Notes: generated by a model from the letters alone, not told the origin. Positions 20,865-29,940 are shown, numbered from the stretch's first letter. The stretch: DNA of 64,000 nucleotides from JACRDG01 sp963760985 (GCA_963760985.1 CAVXFM010000009.1:1-64000), one strand, 5' to 3'. Made by a program: numbers and translations.

Positions 20865-21060
20865 AGGCTGTTGCGTAACGCAATGCTTTCCCGACAACGT
20901 GCCACGATGGGGTCGGTTGGCGCCAATCCACGAGGACTGACTCAACCGAAACCTAGGCATGTCAGACCGATAGGAGCCTGCCCGTGACGTGGAACCGATT
21001 GTTGGGGCATACGCGTAGCACGGTTCGAACCCTGCATGGGGTTCCGCGACAGGCTCCTAG
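20865..21060. repeat. MITE-like element, copy 1
   Basis: About 196 bases, closely matched by 63706-63901 in the same orientation. Its ends are imperfect inverted repeats: the left reads AGGCTGTTGCGTAACGC and the right, read inward, AGGAGCCTGTCGCGGAAC. No ORF is conserved between copies. It lies directly after the epimerase stop and before precursor 4. The size, inverted ends and lack of coding content fit a non-autonomous transposable element; the parent element is not in the window. Confidence 0.75.
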
Positions 21061-21141
21061 GCCTTGACCGAAGGACCCTAACCAATTAGATTCAGCTCGC
21101 CGCAGACCCAACAACATCAAGTCACTCAAGAGGAGGCGGTT

Positions 21142-21411
21142 ATGAAGAAGACCATCGAAGAGAGAAAACAGTATGCCAAGATCATCGCGCAGGCATGGGC
21201 AGATGAGGAGTTCAAGAAACGACTTATCGATGACCCAGCCATTGTCTTGAAGGAGAACGGGATCGAGATCCCCGAAGGGATGACCGTGAAGGTGGTCGAA
21301 CACAAGAAGAATGAAATCCATATCCCACTACCTCCAAAACCCGAAATGACGGGAGGGGTAGAAGAGTTAATGGAGCGGGTTCAAGCCTTCTCCTTTTGCA
21401 CGACGGTCTGA
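21142..21411 (+). CDS. NHLP-leader RiPP precursor 4 (intact)
   Basis: An 89-residue precursor with a strong ribosome site (AAGAGGAGGCGGTT before ATG 21142). The leader begins KKTIEERKQYAKIIAQAWAD and continues EEFKKRLIDDPAIVLKENGI, then PLPPKPEMTGGVEELMERV. The tail after this element is QAFSFCTTV, with Ser, Cys and two Thr. Its leader start (TIEERK) is the version shared with the two leader-derived ORFs at 32.8 and 33.1-33.3 kb, so this precursor is closest to their source. It lies between the MITE-like element and decayed precursor 5. Confidence 0.9.
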   Translation: MKKTIEERKQYAKIIAQAWADEEFKKRLIDDPAIVLKENGIEIPEGMTVKVVEHKKNEIHIPLPPKPEMTGGVEELMERVQAFSFCTTV

Positions 21412-21727
21412 TCCGAAGGCATTTTGAGCTGGCTTTACCCACTCCAAGGGTGTCTCGCCATCCTGCCTGACGGGAATGTCGAGATTCCGTGGAATGATAT
21501 GAAGACAAACGAGGGATTTGATGCCGTTCTTGTGATTCCCCCGTCCAGAGACATGGGCAAGCCGGCTCTTGGGGGCAGTATTCTTGATCGGCCCGCGACT
21601 CGCGCAACGTGAAAGTGAAGGTTTGAAGGAATATCTATACGACCCGAAAGGGTTCCGGCTCTTGAGCCACGGTGTCAAGCAGATTTGGGAAGAGCTGGAA
21701 ATCGGGAAAGTGGACACGTGTGCCCTC
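21412..21727 (+). pseudogene. Unidentified decayed ORF between precursors 4 and 5
   Basis: Two overlapping frames look like parts of one small protein: the first contains LPDGNVEIPWNDMKTNEGFD and ends at 21612, the second contains AVFLIGPRLAQRESEGLKEY and YDPKGFRLLSHGVKQIWEEL. A single shift near 21565 would join them. The composition is protein-like, but I do not recognise the family. The second frame runs directly into the degenerate start of precursor 5, so its original end is not clear. It could be a lost small tailoring or immunity gene; nothing in the sequence decides this. Confidence 0.35.
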
Positions 21728-22006
21728 TTGATCGAAGATACGAAGAACATCGCCCGAGCATGAGTGGATGAGGAGTTCAAGAAGAGATTCATCGCTGACC
21801 CCGCCACGGTCTTGAAGGAAAACGGCATCGAGATTCCTGAAGGGATGACGGTCAGGGTTGTGGAGCAGAAGGAGATCGAGATTCAGATACTGCTGCCGCC
21901 AAAGCCTGTCAAGTTGTCATTCGGAGTTGCCGAATTGAGTGAGAGGATGCCGGCTACTAGTCTTGCTTGCGGCATAGCAAATTCTGGTGTCTGTGTTGTC
22001 ATGTAA
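21728..22006 (+). pseudogene. NHLP-leader RiPP precursor 5, degenerate N-terminus and in-frame TGA at a conserved Trp
   Basis: From GTG 21764 the frame reads VDEEFKKRFIADPATVLKEN, GIEIPEGMTVRVVEQKE, the LLPPKP linker, FGVAELSERM and the tail PATSLACGIANSGVCVVM. Just before it, GCA TGA GTG replaces the GCA TGG of the normal Ala-Trp, so the conserved Trp codon has become TGA. Further upstream the bases still resemble the ATCGAAGAG...TACGCGAAG leader start of precursor 4, but with gaps, and the initiating Met and ribosome site are gone. The tail is the longest here and has two Cys, a Ser and a Thr. Translation from GTG 21764 remains possible but would lack the leader's first helix. Confidence 0.75.
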
Positions 22007-22214
22007 GAGAGTAGAGGTCGTAAACACGACCGCATCTCTCTAATTCTCAGTCAAGCGGTTTCGCTCCCAGGCCTCATGTTTTGAGGCGTTGGAGGGCTGT
22101 TGACGGCCATGAACTTGGTGGCCACGGCCTCGATCACGGCGTTCGATACCCGGCAAAGGCGGCCGCCTACCCCGAGGGCGGCCAGCCTCGAACTTATGGC
22201 CGGTAAGAGATCAG

Positions 22215-22784
22215 ATGCAGATCCCTGTTGAATCTTTGACACCACACGAGAAGACTGCCCTCGTAGTTCTTTACCACAGAGCCAAGGAATCCAGGCGGCC
22301 GGACGGCAAGATAAAGGACTTCTGGGCTGAGGAAATGGTTGATCTGATTGATTACGATTTTTCAAAACCGGACAACGATTTGAGCAGTCAGGCGGGGATT
22401 GCGGTCCGCACTCAGATTTTCGATCGCGAGACGGCCAAGTTCGTGGAAAGGTGTCCTGCCGGGACAATTGTGAACCTTGGCGCCGGTCTCGACACGAGAT
22501 TCTTCCGAGTTGACAACGGGAAGATCCGCTGGTTTGACGTTGACCTGCCAGAGATGATTGAACTGCGCAGGCGGTTCCTGCGGGAATCGGATCGGCTCTC
22601 ATTCATTTCGAGATCTGTCTTCGACCTCCAGTGGGAACAGATGATTCCGCGAGATTCAGCCATTCTGTTTGTCGCCGAAGGTGTTCCCGTTTACTTTGAT
22701 GAAGGGGCCGTCCAGTCCCTTGTGCGGCATTTGTCGGACAAATTCCAGAAGGCGGAACTGCTCTTGGATGCCAGGAGCCCATAG
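22215..22784 (+). pseudogene. LCMT-like methyltransferase, copy 2, C-terminus deleted
   Basis: Homologous to the gene at 8982-9783 from its first residues (QIPVESLTPHEKTALVVLYH) through the SAM-binding motif NLGAGLDTRFFRVDNG, WFDVDLPE and ILFVAEGVPVYFDE. Homology ends at AELLLDARSP near 22783, about 70 residues before the family end. At that point the sequence turns into the reverse complement of an M50 gene, exactly after its HEFA codons. So one event removed the 3' ends of two convergent genes. The ribosome site (AAGAGATCAG) is weaker than in copy 1. Confidence 0.85.
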
Positions 22785-23836
22785 GCGAACTCGTGGAGCA
22801 CAGCCACCAGAGTCATCATGATGTACAACTCGATCAGGATTAGCGGGTTCTTATGAATCACCAGTATGGGTTTGGAAATGAGCTGGTGGACTTCGGACAT
22901 TTCTTGGAACAAGGGGACGAAACCCGATAAGGCGAACAAAAGGATCAGTGCCAGCCAAACCGGATGAAACAGCCAATGAACCTGTTGGTAGAGGCTATCG
23001 ACAATCCGCTCGGCGTTGGGAATGTTGAGGCTGCGAAAGGCCACTTTGTCGATGATATTCCATAGCCTTCCGCGAGCACCTCGTTTCTTCACTTCCCGAC
23101 CATAACTGTCGAGCATCCCTGCGCTCTCCAGGGAAGCGAAAATTATAGCGAGATGTTCCGGACTCGTGAGCGAAACCTTGTCAATGAATTCCATGTAGAT
23201 ATCGTAGAAGGAGTGGATACCGTCAATCCTCTCCACGACAGCGGTGCCTCCGGCGTCCATCTTCAATACTTTGCCGGATTTGAGATCATGTAGGACCGAC
23301 GAAACGGGCCGGTTCTCTTCATCTCGATGAACGTCCAGCTTGACTCCGTTTCTGAGCCTTGGGGTCAATCCCATGAGCCAATGCCGACCCGTCTGGCCGT
23401 CACTGCGTCGGTACTTGCGCATTTCCAGTACGCGCTTTCCGCCTTCTATCCTGAAATGGACTCGATCCATCCAGTGCTTGAGCAGCTTGAGCTACATCTC
23501 GTCCATCAAAATATCTTCTTCAGCGGTATGTGAATGCGGCGAAACGTTGTCTCTTACGGCCACGGGATCGAACGAGATCCCCCTGTCAAAGATCAGTTCC
23601 ACGATGCAGGCCTGGTCACGATAGTCCATTTTCAGGGTGAATTCACTACCTGCGCCAGCCTCACCCGCAGACCGGATCAACTCGCCGCAGGCCTCTTCGG
23701 TTCCGCATGCGACCTGTTGCGCTACGGCTTTGGGGAATTTCAGCAAGACGCAGTATTCCTCCGCCGCCTGCATCAGTATCGGCAGGAAGTCAACATCAGG
23801 ACAAAGAGACAGTTTCAGGCTGCTCTTATGCGCCAT
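22785..23836 (-). pseudogene. M50-family membrane protease, copy 2: amber codon and missing catalytic half
   Basis: Aligned with the intact paralogue at 3036-4739. It starts at ATG 23836 (MAHKSSLKLSLCPDVDFLPI), has the ATPase-like part and the PqqD-like part (VSSVLHDLKSGKVLKMDAGG), and reaches the first membrane segments and the beginning of the zinc motif. An in-frame TAG at 23492-23494 lies where the intact copy has Trp in DSLWLHLVKE, consistent with TGG to TAG. The protein then ends after HEFA: the second His of HExxH, the later membrane segments and the NxxPxxxxDG motif are gone because of the junction with the methyltransferase. It cannot be catalytic. Confidence 0.85.
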
Positions 23837-23946
23837 CAGATTGCAGTTCCTCGTGTTTCCCTGTAGAAGCTAGGCCGGTCAGTGCGAAGACTATCCTCCC
23901 CAACCTTTCCGGAGTGTGGTCTGGTGGAAAGATCGGCAGGGGTTTC

Positions 23947-25372
23947 TCATTCTCTAGGCCTCCCGATCACGAACTCACCGATCAACGGTTCGTCAAAGTA
24001 GTTAATTCCCGTCGTGTTGGCAAACAGATCGGAGTCACCGGCGCCAATCGCACACGGGGCCAGTTCCATCGCGGTCGCTACCAGGTACAAAGTCTGGTAA
24101 AGGCATCCGAGCCCTTTTAGTGTGGTGGCGTACGCCATGGACTGATATTTCCATGAAAGCCTCGGAAATCGAGATGTGATGAGCAAGAGAACGTGAATTT
24201 CCTTCTTGGTCCCCGGCTTTCCCATCGCTGCAGCTGCTTGCCACAGCATGCTTTCGAGTTGCTCTGTGAAGTCTATCATCCGCTCCAACTGGTGCTCTTT
24301 GGGGTTGTACCTGTACAATCCGGCATCCAGACCCTCGCAACGCTGTATAAGGGGGTATATTTCCAGCTCGTGGATTGCTCCACCACCTGGATATGGCCTG
24401 AATGCCACATCGCCGTGCTCGTCCCCCTTTTGCACGTATTTGATTCTCGCTGTCCGGAAAAGGAGCTCTGCCAATTCTGAGAGGCTTATGGGAGTGTCTG
24501 CGAATTCACGGACAGACATCCTGTTTTCCAGCACATAGCTGAAGGGCTTGTCATTTCTTCCCAAGGCGTCGATATCGGGCTCTTGCAGCGCCATAATGTC
24601 CTCGGAGACTGGAGGCTTCACTACCGGCAGCGGGGGAATAGTATCGACAAAGCGGTACGTTCCTCCTGAAGGATTGCGGTGCCTGCCACCTCTGGAGCGG
24701 GCCTGAAAGAGAAGGTCATGAAATTCCCAAGTGGCCAGAGGCGGCTCGCCTTCTCGCAAACCTCCTTTGGCCTCTGACGGCAAGACAAAGCCGCACGAAG
24801 CCATTATCTCAACAAGCTCCCGAATTGTTTCCTCGTCGAAATCGGAAAGTCGTGCCACAATCTCCTCTACCGACATTCCCTTCGAAAGAAGGGCGACCAG
24901 TTGAACCAGCCGATCGTCTATGAAGACTATCTTGATGCTCGGTGATTGGCGATTCCAGCACAAGGGCGTCGTCCACCTGATGAAGGTAAGCAAACCTGCT
25001 CAGCTTACATTTAGTCGAATTGGACAGTGACACACGCTCGCCAAATCGGGAGGGAAGGGCTTCTATCAGGTCCGCGTCGGTACCGCAAATTCTCTCGCAC
25101 AGGAAGCCTCCCTTTTTCAGGCTCTCGAGATAGAAGTACCGGATTATCAGCTGGTCAGCGTCGGCTCCATTTGTAATCAGAGCTTCCATCAGAGCGCCGG
25201 GAACAAAGTCGGCACGAAGCCTCTCAATGGCCTCCTGCATCTGCAGGGGGAATTTCACAGGAGCTTGCGTCGGCTTTGACTTCAAGAACAGGTAGATTTG
25301 GCCTTCGTGCTTTTCGATCGTGACATCCGCGGCAATGCGAAACTTGGATTCCAGGACCATCTGCGACTCCAT
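23947..25372 (-). pseudogene. SagB-type azoline dehydrogenase, one frameshift
   Basis: SagB-type proteins are FMN-dependent dehydrogenases that oxidise azolines to azoles. The N-terminal frame (from about ATG 25372) carries FGERVSLSNSTKCKLSRF and YLHQVDDALVLESP; the second frame carries IKIVFIDDRLVQLVALLSKG, a PqqD-like helix pair, the nitroreductase entry segment RMSVREFADTPISLSELAEL, GGGAIHELEIYPLIQ, and the end CAIGAGDSDLFANTTGINYF. One extra G near 24942 separates them. Corrected length is about 475 residues, normal for SagB with its N-terminal extension. It follows the YcaO gene with a very short gap and precedes the M50 gene, a compact cassette order. Confidence 0.88.
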
Positions 25373-25386
25373 TCTCGACAAGTCGG

Positions 25387-27684
25387 TTAGAAGAATACTG
25401 GCGTTGGGTTGAGGTCTTCTTCAGCTTTTGGAGCGTCCAACCACCCCATCTGCACTGGTACGTCGTACAGACGGCCTGGAGCAAATCGCGCCCAGAAGTG
25501 GCGGAGGCCGGAAACAATCACCTTCACTACACTGAGGCCCAGGTCAGGCCGAGTCTGGTCGTTCACGAGCACTTCCAGGCCCAGCTTGTTAAGAATGTCT
25601 ACGCAAAGGGTTATGTCATCAAGGAGATCGTCTGAACTCATGTCTGTGTACCTGTCAAGTCTCTTGGGAAGGCGATCTTCGGCCGGCAGAAGATAGGGCC
25701 ACTCCTCCAGTCTCGTCTCTTGCGTGAACTTTCTCTGAAGGGAAAGCTTGTCGTCATCCGACAAGAACTCGGGTGGGGACTCTATCAGGCCGAGCGATTG
25801 GGTCATTTCAGAAAGCGCTCGGGTGAAGGCAGTCTTTGGGTCCAGATGAGCGCCGAAGCCGAAAATAGGACTATCCGGTCCCTCACTCGTCTCGGATGAA
25901 AAGGCAGCAAACACGGGAACGCCAAGGTCACTGGTAATGTCCAACACCCATACCTTCCGTCCGATAGCGTTGAATGCCTCACCGAATTGGACGATCATAG
26001 GGTCTTTGATCTGGTGCAGATCCACGGCCGGCATGGGGATCATGTTATCCCACCACAGAGCGACCGCATCACGTCCAATGAGCTCCATGAGGCCCTGGAG
26101 CACGGCTTCTTCGAGGCAGTTGCTTGCGGCGTTTCCGTTTGAATCGGCTCTGCAGAAAGCCTTTGCCGGTTCATGCCCATACCCATAGTAGAGATGGGCA
26201 GTGGGCATCAGCTTCCATTCCTTGCGAGTGACAGACCATACCGGAGACCAGTCAATCTCCAGGGTTTCGTCGAAAGGCAGGGGAACAGTGGTAAACGGAC
26301 AGTTGAACTCGCTCCAACGCTCTCGCTCGCCGTATTGTTTCTCACTGTATTGGAGAAGGCCATGGGGATGGAACCCTTTCTCTTTGATTTCTTCGTATCT
26401 TGCCCGACGTTTGGGCTCCGTCCCTCGGTAGATGCCGCTGACCCGTTCGATCGCTTCACACAAGCAACTGGTCTTGGCCTGAATATCGGTCAAACCTTTG
26501 CCCGCGCTGGCGCCCGACCGTATGCCCTTCTTGACATCTTCCAATCGACGCACTTTACCGATCGACGCGTGGGAGGCGCCATAGGTTCTCATGAACGTAG
26601 GACCCGTTGCATTGACTTTCTGCAGGGAAGCGGTCGTCATCGAAACCAGGGGGCTCACTACGCCAGTGATCCGACTTATAAGATGACTGTGCCTTTCCAG
26701 GGTCACTTCGGGCGAGAAAATCCTGTGGCCGCCATCCAGACGATATCTCTTCTTCCGAGAGGTGAAGGATGGTGGCTCCGGATCTGACTCTACCGCGGCC
26801 GACCCCGCTCCGCATTCGGGGCAATGAGGCAGTCGAGCCATTTCATGGGCCGTGAACTCCGTTGTCTTCCAATCGAACGCGAGCACCTTTCCTTTGAACG
26901 AGCCCGGCTCTTCTCCTGACAACACGGTCCCGAGAGCCGCTGCAAGAATTCCCTCGGCAAATCCCTTAGAAGCTGCTGTGGCCCCAACAGGGAATAGCGG
27001 CGGTTTCCAACTTCCGGTCTTGAATCTGATGAACTCTTCCAGCTCTCGGTTGAACCGCAGTCGCTCTTCCAGGCATCGCCAACATCCTGTTTCTCCGGGA
27101 ACAAAGAAAGGACCGATCCAAGGCCGAATCCCTGAAGGCTTGCATAGAATCCAACGGTGGTCGCTTTTCAGAGCTCGGCCGTTCCATTCCGACAACCTTT
27201 CGTCGAGGTAGTCCCGTGTCACTACGACGGTCAGCGTTCGCTCTCCAGGAATAGGGTCCATTAGAGAAGCCTCACCCACTCCGTGCAACCCGGAGCGCCT
27301 CAAGGTATCGATAAAGTCCGCGATGTTTTCGCCGGTCGAGGCGATTGCCACGCGAGTGGCCGAACCGTCATTGACATTGGTCCCTGACCCGGTTCCCATC
27401 AATCCCCAGAAGACCGCTTCAGGGGTATTGTGATCGTTCGCCTCCTCCGCCAAACCGAGTCGATCGAGTGCAGCGAGGCCGTAGTAGACTTCGGTGAGCC
27501 CATATCGATCCGAAAGAGCGTCCGCGATATCATCGGAAGACCGCCCATCACCAATAAATTTCAGCAGCGCACACAGGAGCTCTCCTTCCACAATCTTCTC
27601 AGAATTCTCCGCAACGAGGATCGCCTTGTCCTCCTCGATCAGTCCGACGTTGCAGCAGTTTTTCAGACGCGGATTCTTGAGCAT
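25387..27684 (-). CDS. E1-like/YcaO fusion cyclodehydratase, copy 2; open, but one Mg-binding Glu replaced by Gly
   Basis: A 765-residue protein with a strong ribosome site (GAAGGAGATCGTAT before ATG 27684). Order: PqqD-like winged helix that would hold the leader (about 1-85), E1/ThiF-like domain with CWRC and CPEC zinc pairs (about 100-290), then the YcaO domain (about 330-765) ending LNPTPVFF. YcaO enzymes phosphorylate the peptide amide with ATP to form thiazoline or oxazoline rings. The signature reads NCLEEAVLQGLMELIGRDAV. Copy 1 and the family have ELIERD here; in E. coli YcaO this Glu (E202) coordinates Mg with E191 and E199. GAA to GGA would explain it, and activity is doubtful. SagB and M50 follow on the same strand. 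Confidence 0.92.
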   Translation of the reverse strand: MLKNPRLKNCCNVGLIEEDKAILVAENSEKIVEGELLCALLKFIGDGRSSDDIADALSDRYGLTEVYYGLAALDRLGLAEEANDHNTPEAVFWGLMGTGSGTNVNDGSATRVAIASTGENIADFIDTLRRSGLHGVGEASLMDPIPGERTLTVVVTRDYLDERLSEWNGRALKSDHRWILCKPSGIRPWIGPFFVPGETGCWRCLEERLRFNRELEEFIRFKTGSWKPPLFPVGATAASKGFAEGILAAALGTVLSGEEPGSFKGKVLAFDWKTTEFTAHEMARLPHCPECGAGSAAVESDPEPPSFTSRKKRYRLDGGHRIFSPEVTLERHSHLISRITGVVSPLVSMTTASLQKVNATGPTFMRTYGASHASIGKVRRLEDVKKGIRSGASAGKGLTDIQAKTSCLCEAIERVSGIYRGTEPKRRARYEEIKEKGFHPHGLLQYSEKQYGERERWSEFNCPFTTVPLPFDETLEIDWSPVWSVTRKEWKLMPTAHLYYGYGHEPAKAFCRADSNGNAASNCLEEAVLQGLMELIGRDAVALWWDNMIPMPAVDLHQIKDPMIVQFGEAFNAIGRKVWVLDITSDLGVPVFAAFSSETSEGPDSPIFGFGAHLDPKTAFTRALSEMTQSLGLIESPPEFLSDDDKLSLQRKFTQETRLEEWPYLLPAEDRLPKRLDRYTDMSSDDLLDDITLCVDILNKLGLEVLVNDQTRPDLGLSVVKVIVSGLRHFWARFAPGRLYDVPVQMGWLDAPKAEEDLNPTPVFF

Positions 27685-27727
27685 ATACGATCTCCTTCAG
27701 TCGTTGTGGCCCCATACATCGGTTGAC

Positions 27728-27805
27728 GCTTCAAATTACTAGTCGCCTAATATCACGTGCAATAAACCCATTTGTCTCCCGCTGCGGCGGAAACTCCGGC
27801 CAGAT
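27728..27805. repeat. Diverged repeat shared with the right flank of the IS1634 element
   Basis: The segment with CTAATATCACGTGCAATAA and GGCGGAAACTCCGGC resembles 2953-3025, which has CTGATATCACGTATGATAA and GGCGGAAATCCCGTC in the same order and spacing. The resemblance covers roughly 70 bases with many differences. It may be the trace of an element end or a conserved intergenic sequence; its identity is not known. Confidence 0.4.
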
Positions 27806-27915
27806 GGACATCTTCACGGTCTCGGCTCGAAGCCTTCGATGCCCCGAGGCACAAGGAGACGCCCCTCAGCACGTCATCGCCTGTCGGTCTGCCCCGGATC
27901 GTTTGTTGCCTCAAT

Positions 27916-29940
27916 TCATGCAATTCCCTTGAATACTAGGTCGAAAAGGAGTCTGCTTCTAGGGACAAGGGTATCGAGAGCAGTGTAATAGTATGCCGGT
28001 CTATCCAAATTCCCGTACTGACTGTTAAATGCCTGTAATTGACCGGCGATCTCCTGAGACATTCCGAATACTATCTCCTGGGGCGAGGCTAACCGAAAAT
28101 CATCTAGTGACTGTCGGAATTTTGTTTCTCGCCATTTGATTAAATCGTATTCCACCATCATTGGGGCGGGATATTGCAGCATTCCCGGGTCGAAGCGTTC
28201 CCGATCGCACAATGTCAACAGCGGCTCAAAAAACGATTCAGCATAGACCAGCCCCAGCTCCTCCGCGATAGACCGAAGTACTAGCCGCAATGCGTCACCA
28301 ACCCAGTCCCGCTCCTGGTAGATCAACCTCGCTCCATAGAATACATTAAGGCGAGTAGGTGCAACTACCCGTGAACCAGCATCTTTATACTGCTGCTGCA
28401 CCGCTTGACGCAACGTCTGTGAGTCTTCATATAATTCCGCCTGAAATGCTGCCAGAAGATCTTCTACGAAATTGATGTGCTTTGCCGAGGCATCAACCAA
28501 TCTATCCGGGGCCATAAAGAGCTCAAAGATCCTGGTCAGCGGATACCCTCTTGACGCCGCTGCATTAAAACACCACCGGTAGAAACGTAACGCATATACT
28601 GCGTAGAACATAAAGTTCAGGGATCTTATTGTGAGATAGTCACGAAAGTCAAATGAATCTGACCCTACAACGACCTCCTCCACTTCAACAGCAAAATCGC
28701 CAGCTATATCCTCGTAGTTAGGACCTTGAAGGCGAAACTTCGTCTTCAAATTGAAGTTGGCTCGATCGCTTAGCCTATTCAACAGGATGCCGTCCATGAT
28801 GAACAAATTGTGGCAGAGTATCGTGTCAAATCCCCTCGACACCGCCCGGTCCAGTTGGGCAACGAAGGTGTCCTTGGTCTCGTTGGGCAAACCGAATATC
28901 AGTTCCGTCCCCGTTTCTATTCCCCGGGCCGCTGCCCATTGGATTGCCGCTTCCAATTGAGCTTCAGTCAAATTCTTTCTTCCAATCGCTCGCAATGTTT
29001 GAGGGTTCTCAGACTGTAAGGCCAGCATTAACCCTATTTGATTCATGTCCGCAAGGTGTTCCATAATGAGCTTGGTGTTGCTGGTGAACTTCTTGTCTAT
29101 ATAGAAGAATAGGGACTTTGGATAACCGGAGGTCGTGCTCACTGCCCGAAGGTACTCGGCTGTTTCAACGTCTGTGTTAAACAAGCCAAAGTTCTCATCG
29201 CAAATAAACAGTGGAATATGTGGGCAATCGCTATACTTTGAGGCAATGAAGGTAATTTCTTCTTTGACCACGTCCAGAGGAAACACGCGTGGTTTTGAAC
29301 GTGTCTTTCCCGATACACAAAAACGACACGTATACGGACACCCCCTTGAGGTCTGAATCAATGGTCGATACGGTGGCTTCATGAAAGAGGTCATTATGCC
29401 AGACAGATACGCGGAAGGCAGCAGTGACAGATCAAGAGGCTGACAAGCAGCCCCGGTAATTAGATCGCCATTGGAGCGAAACACGACCCCGTCTATTGGT
29501 GAATCCCAAACGTGAGAGGGGTCAGATAGAAACCTGCCGACGAGATTAGAGAAGCCTAATTCACCTTCTAAGGGAACGAGACAGTCTATGCCAGGTATAC
29601 GGCTAAAGAGTTTCGATTGTTCAAACTCATCCGTGTCTACTGAAGGCCCGCCCAGCACAATCACAGGGGCGGAACCGCAACGTGCTCTAAGATTCTTGAC
29701 TACTGCCCTGTTCAGGTCGGTGTTCCAAAAGTAGGTAGATAATCCTACCATATGCGGCTGGCAGGCGTCCGCCATGGATAGTAGTTCGTGAGGATCTTTG
29801 TGCAAGGATACACAGATTTCCGGCCCGAAAGTGTTGCGAAGAAAAGCAGCAAGGTAACCTATATTGAGAGGCACAAACTGGACAGCATGGGTCCAGTCGT
29901 TCAAGTAACTTAGGTCACCAAGCATGATTCTAACAGACAT
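27916..29940 (-). CDS. B12-binding domain radical SAM protein, 674 aa (intact)
   Basis: Starts at ATG 29940 after GAGAGGACGATTATC. The N-terminal cobalamin-binding domain has LNIGYLAAFLRNTFGP, MVGLSTYFWNTD and VIVLGGPSVDTDEFE. The radical SAM motif is RGCPYTCRFC at about residues 200-209, and the barrel has FICDENFGLFN and ELIFGLPNETKDTF. A C-terminal region of about 280 residues is helical and of unknown role. The gene looks richer in A and T than its neighbours and has no paralogue in the window, which suggests separate acquisition. It lies upstream, on the same strand, of YcaO copy 2 but 230 bases away, so cotranscription is possible. Substrate unknown; methylation or another radical step on a peptide or small molecule are equally open. 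Confidence 0.85.
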   Translation of the reverse strand: MSVRIMLGDLSYLNDWTHAVQFVPLNIGYLAAFLRNTFGPEICVSLHKDPHELLSMADACQPHMVGLSTYFWNTDLNRAVVKNLRARCGSAPVIVLGGPSVDTDEFEQSKLFSRIPGIDCLVPLEGELGFSNLVGRFLSDPSHVWDSPIDGVVFRSNGDLITGAACQPLDLSLLPSAYLSGIMTSFMKPPYRPLIQTSRGCPYTCRFCVSGKTRSKPRVFPLDVVKEEITFIASKYSDCPHIPLFICDENFGLFNTDVETAEYLRAVSTTSGYPKSLFFYIDKKFTSNTKLIMEHLADMNQIGLMLALQSENPQTLRAIGRKNLTEAQLEAAIQWAAARGIETGTELIFGLPNETKDTFVAQLDRAVSRGFDTILCHNLFIMDGILLNRLSDRANFNLKTKFRLQGPNYEDIAGDFAVEVEEVVVGSDSFDFRDYLTIRSLNFMFYAVYALRFYRWCFNAAASRGYPLTRIFELFMAPDRLVDASAKHINFVEDLLAAFQAELYEDSQTLRQAVQQQYKDAGSRVVAPTRLNVFYGARLIYQERDWVGDALRLVLRSIAEELGLVYAESFFEPLLTLCDRERFDPGMLQYPAPMMVEYDLIKWRETKFRQSLDDFRLASPQEIVFGMSQEIAGQLQAFNSQYGNLDRPAYYYTALDTLVPRSRLLFDLVFKGIA

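Noticed and set aside
19223..23494. Pyrrolysine or Trp recoding at the in-frame TAG and TGA codons
   Set aside because: Different stop codons are involved, the replaced residues differ (Lys, Trp, probably Gly), and the same genes carry frameshifts and deletions; no suppressor tRNA was seen in the window.
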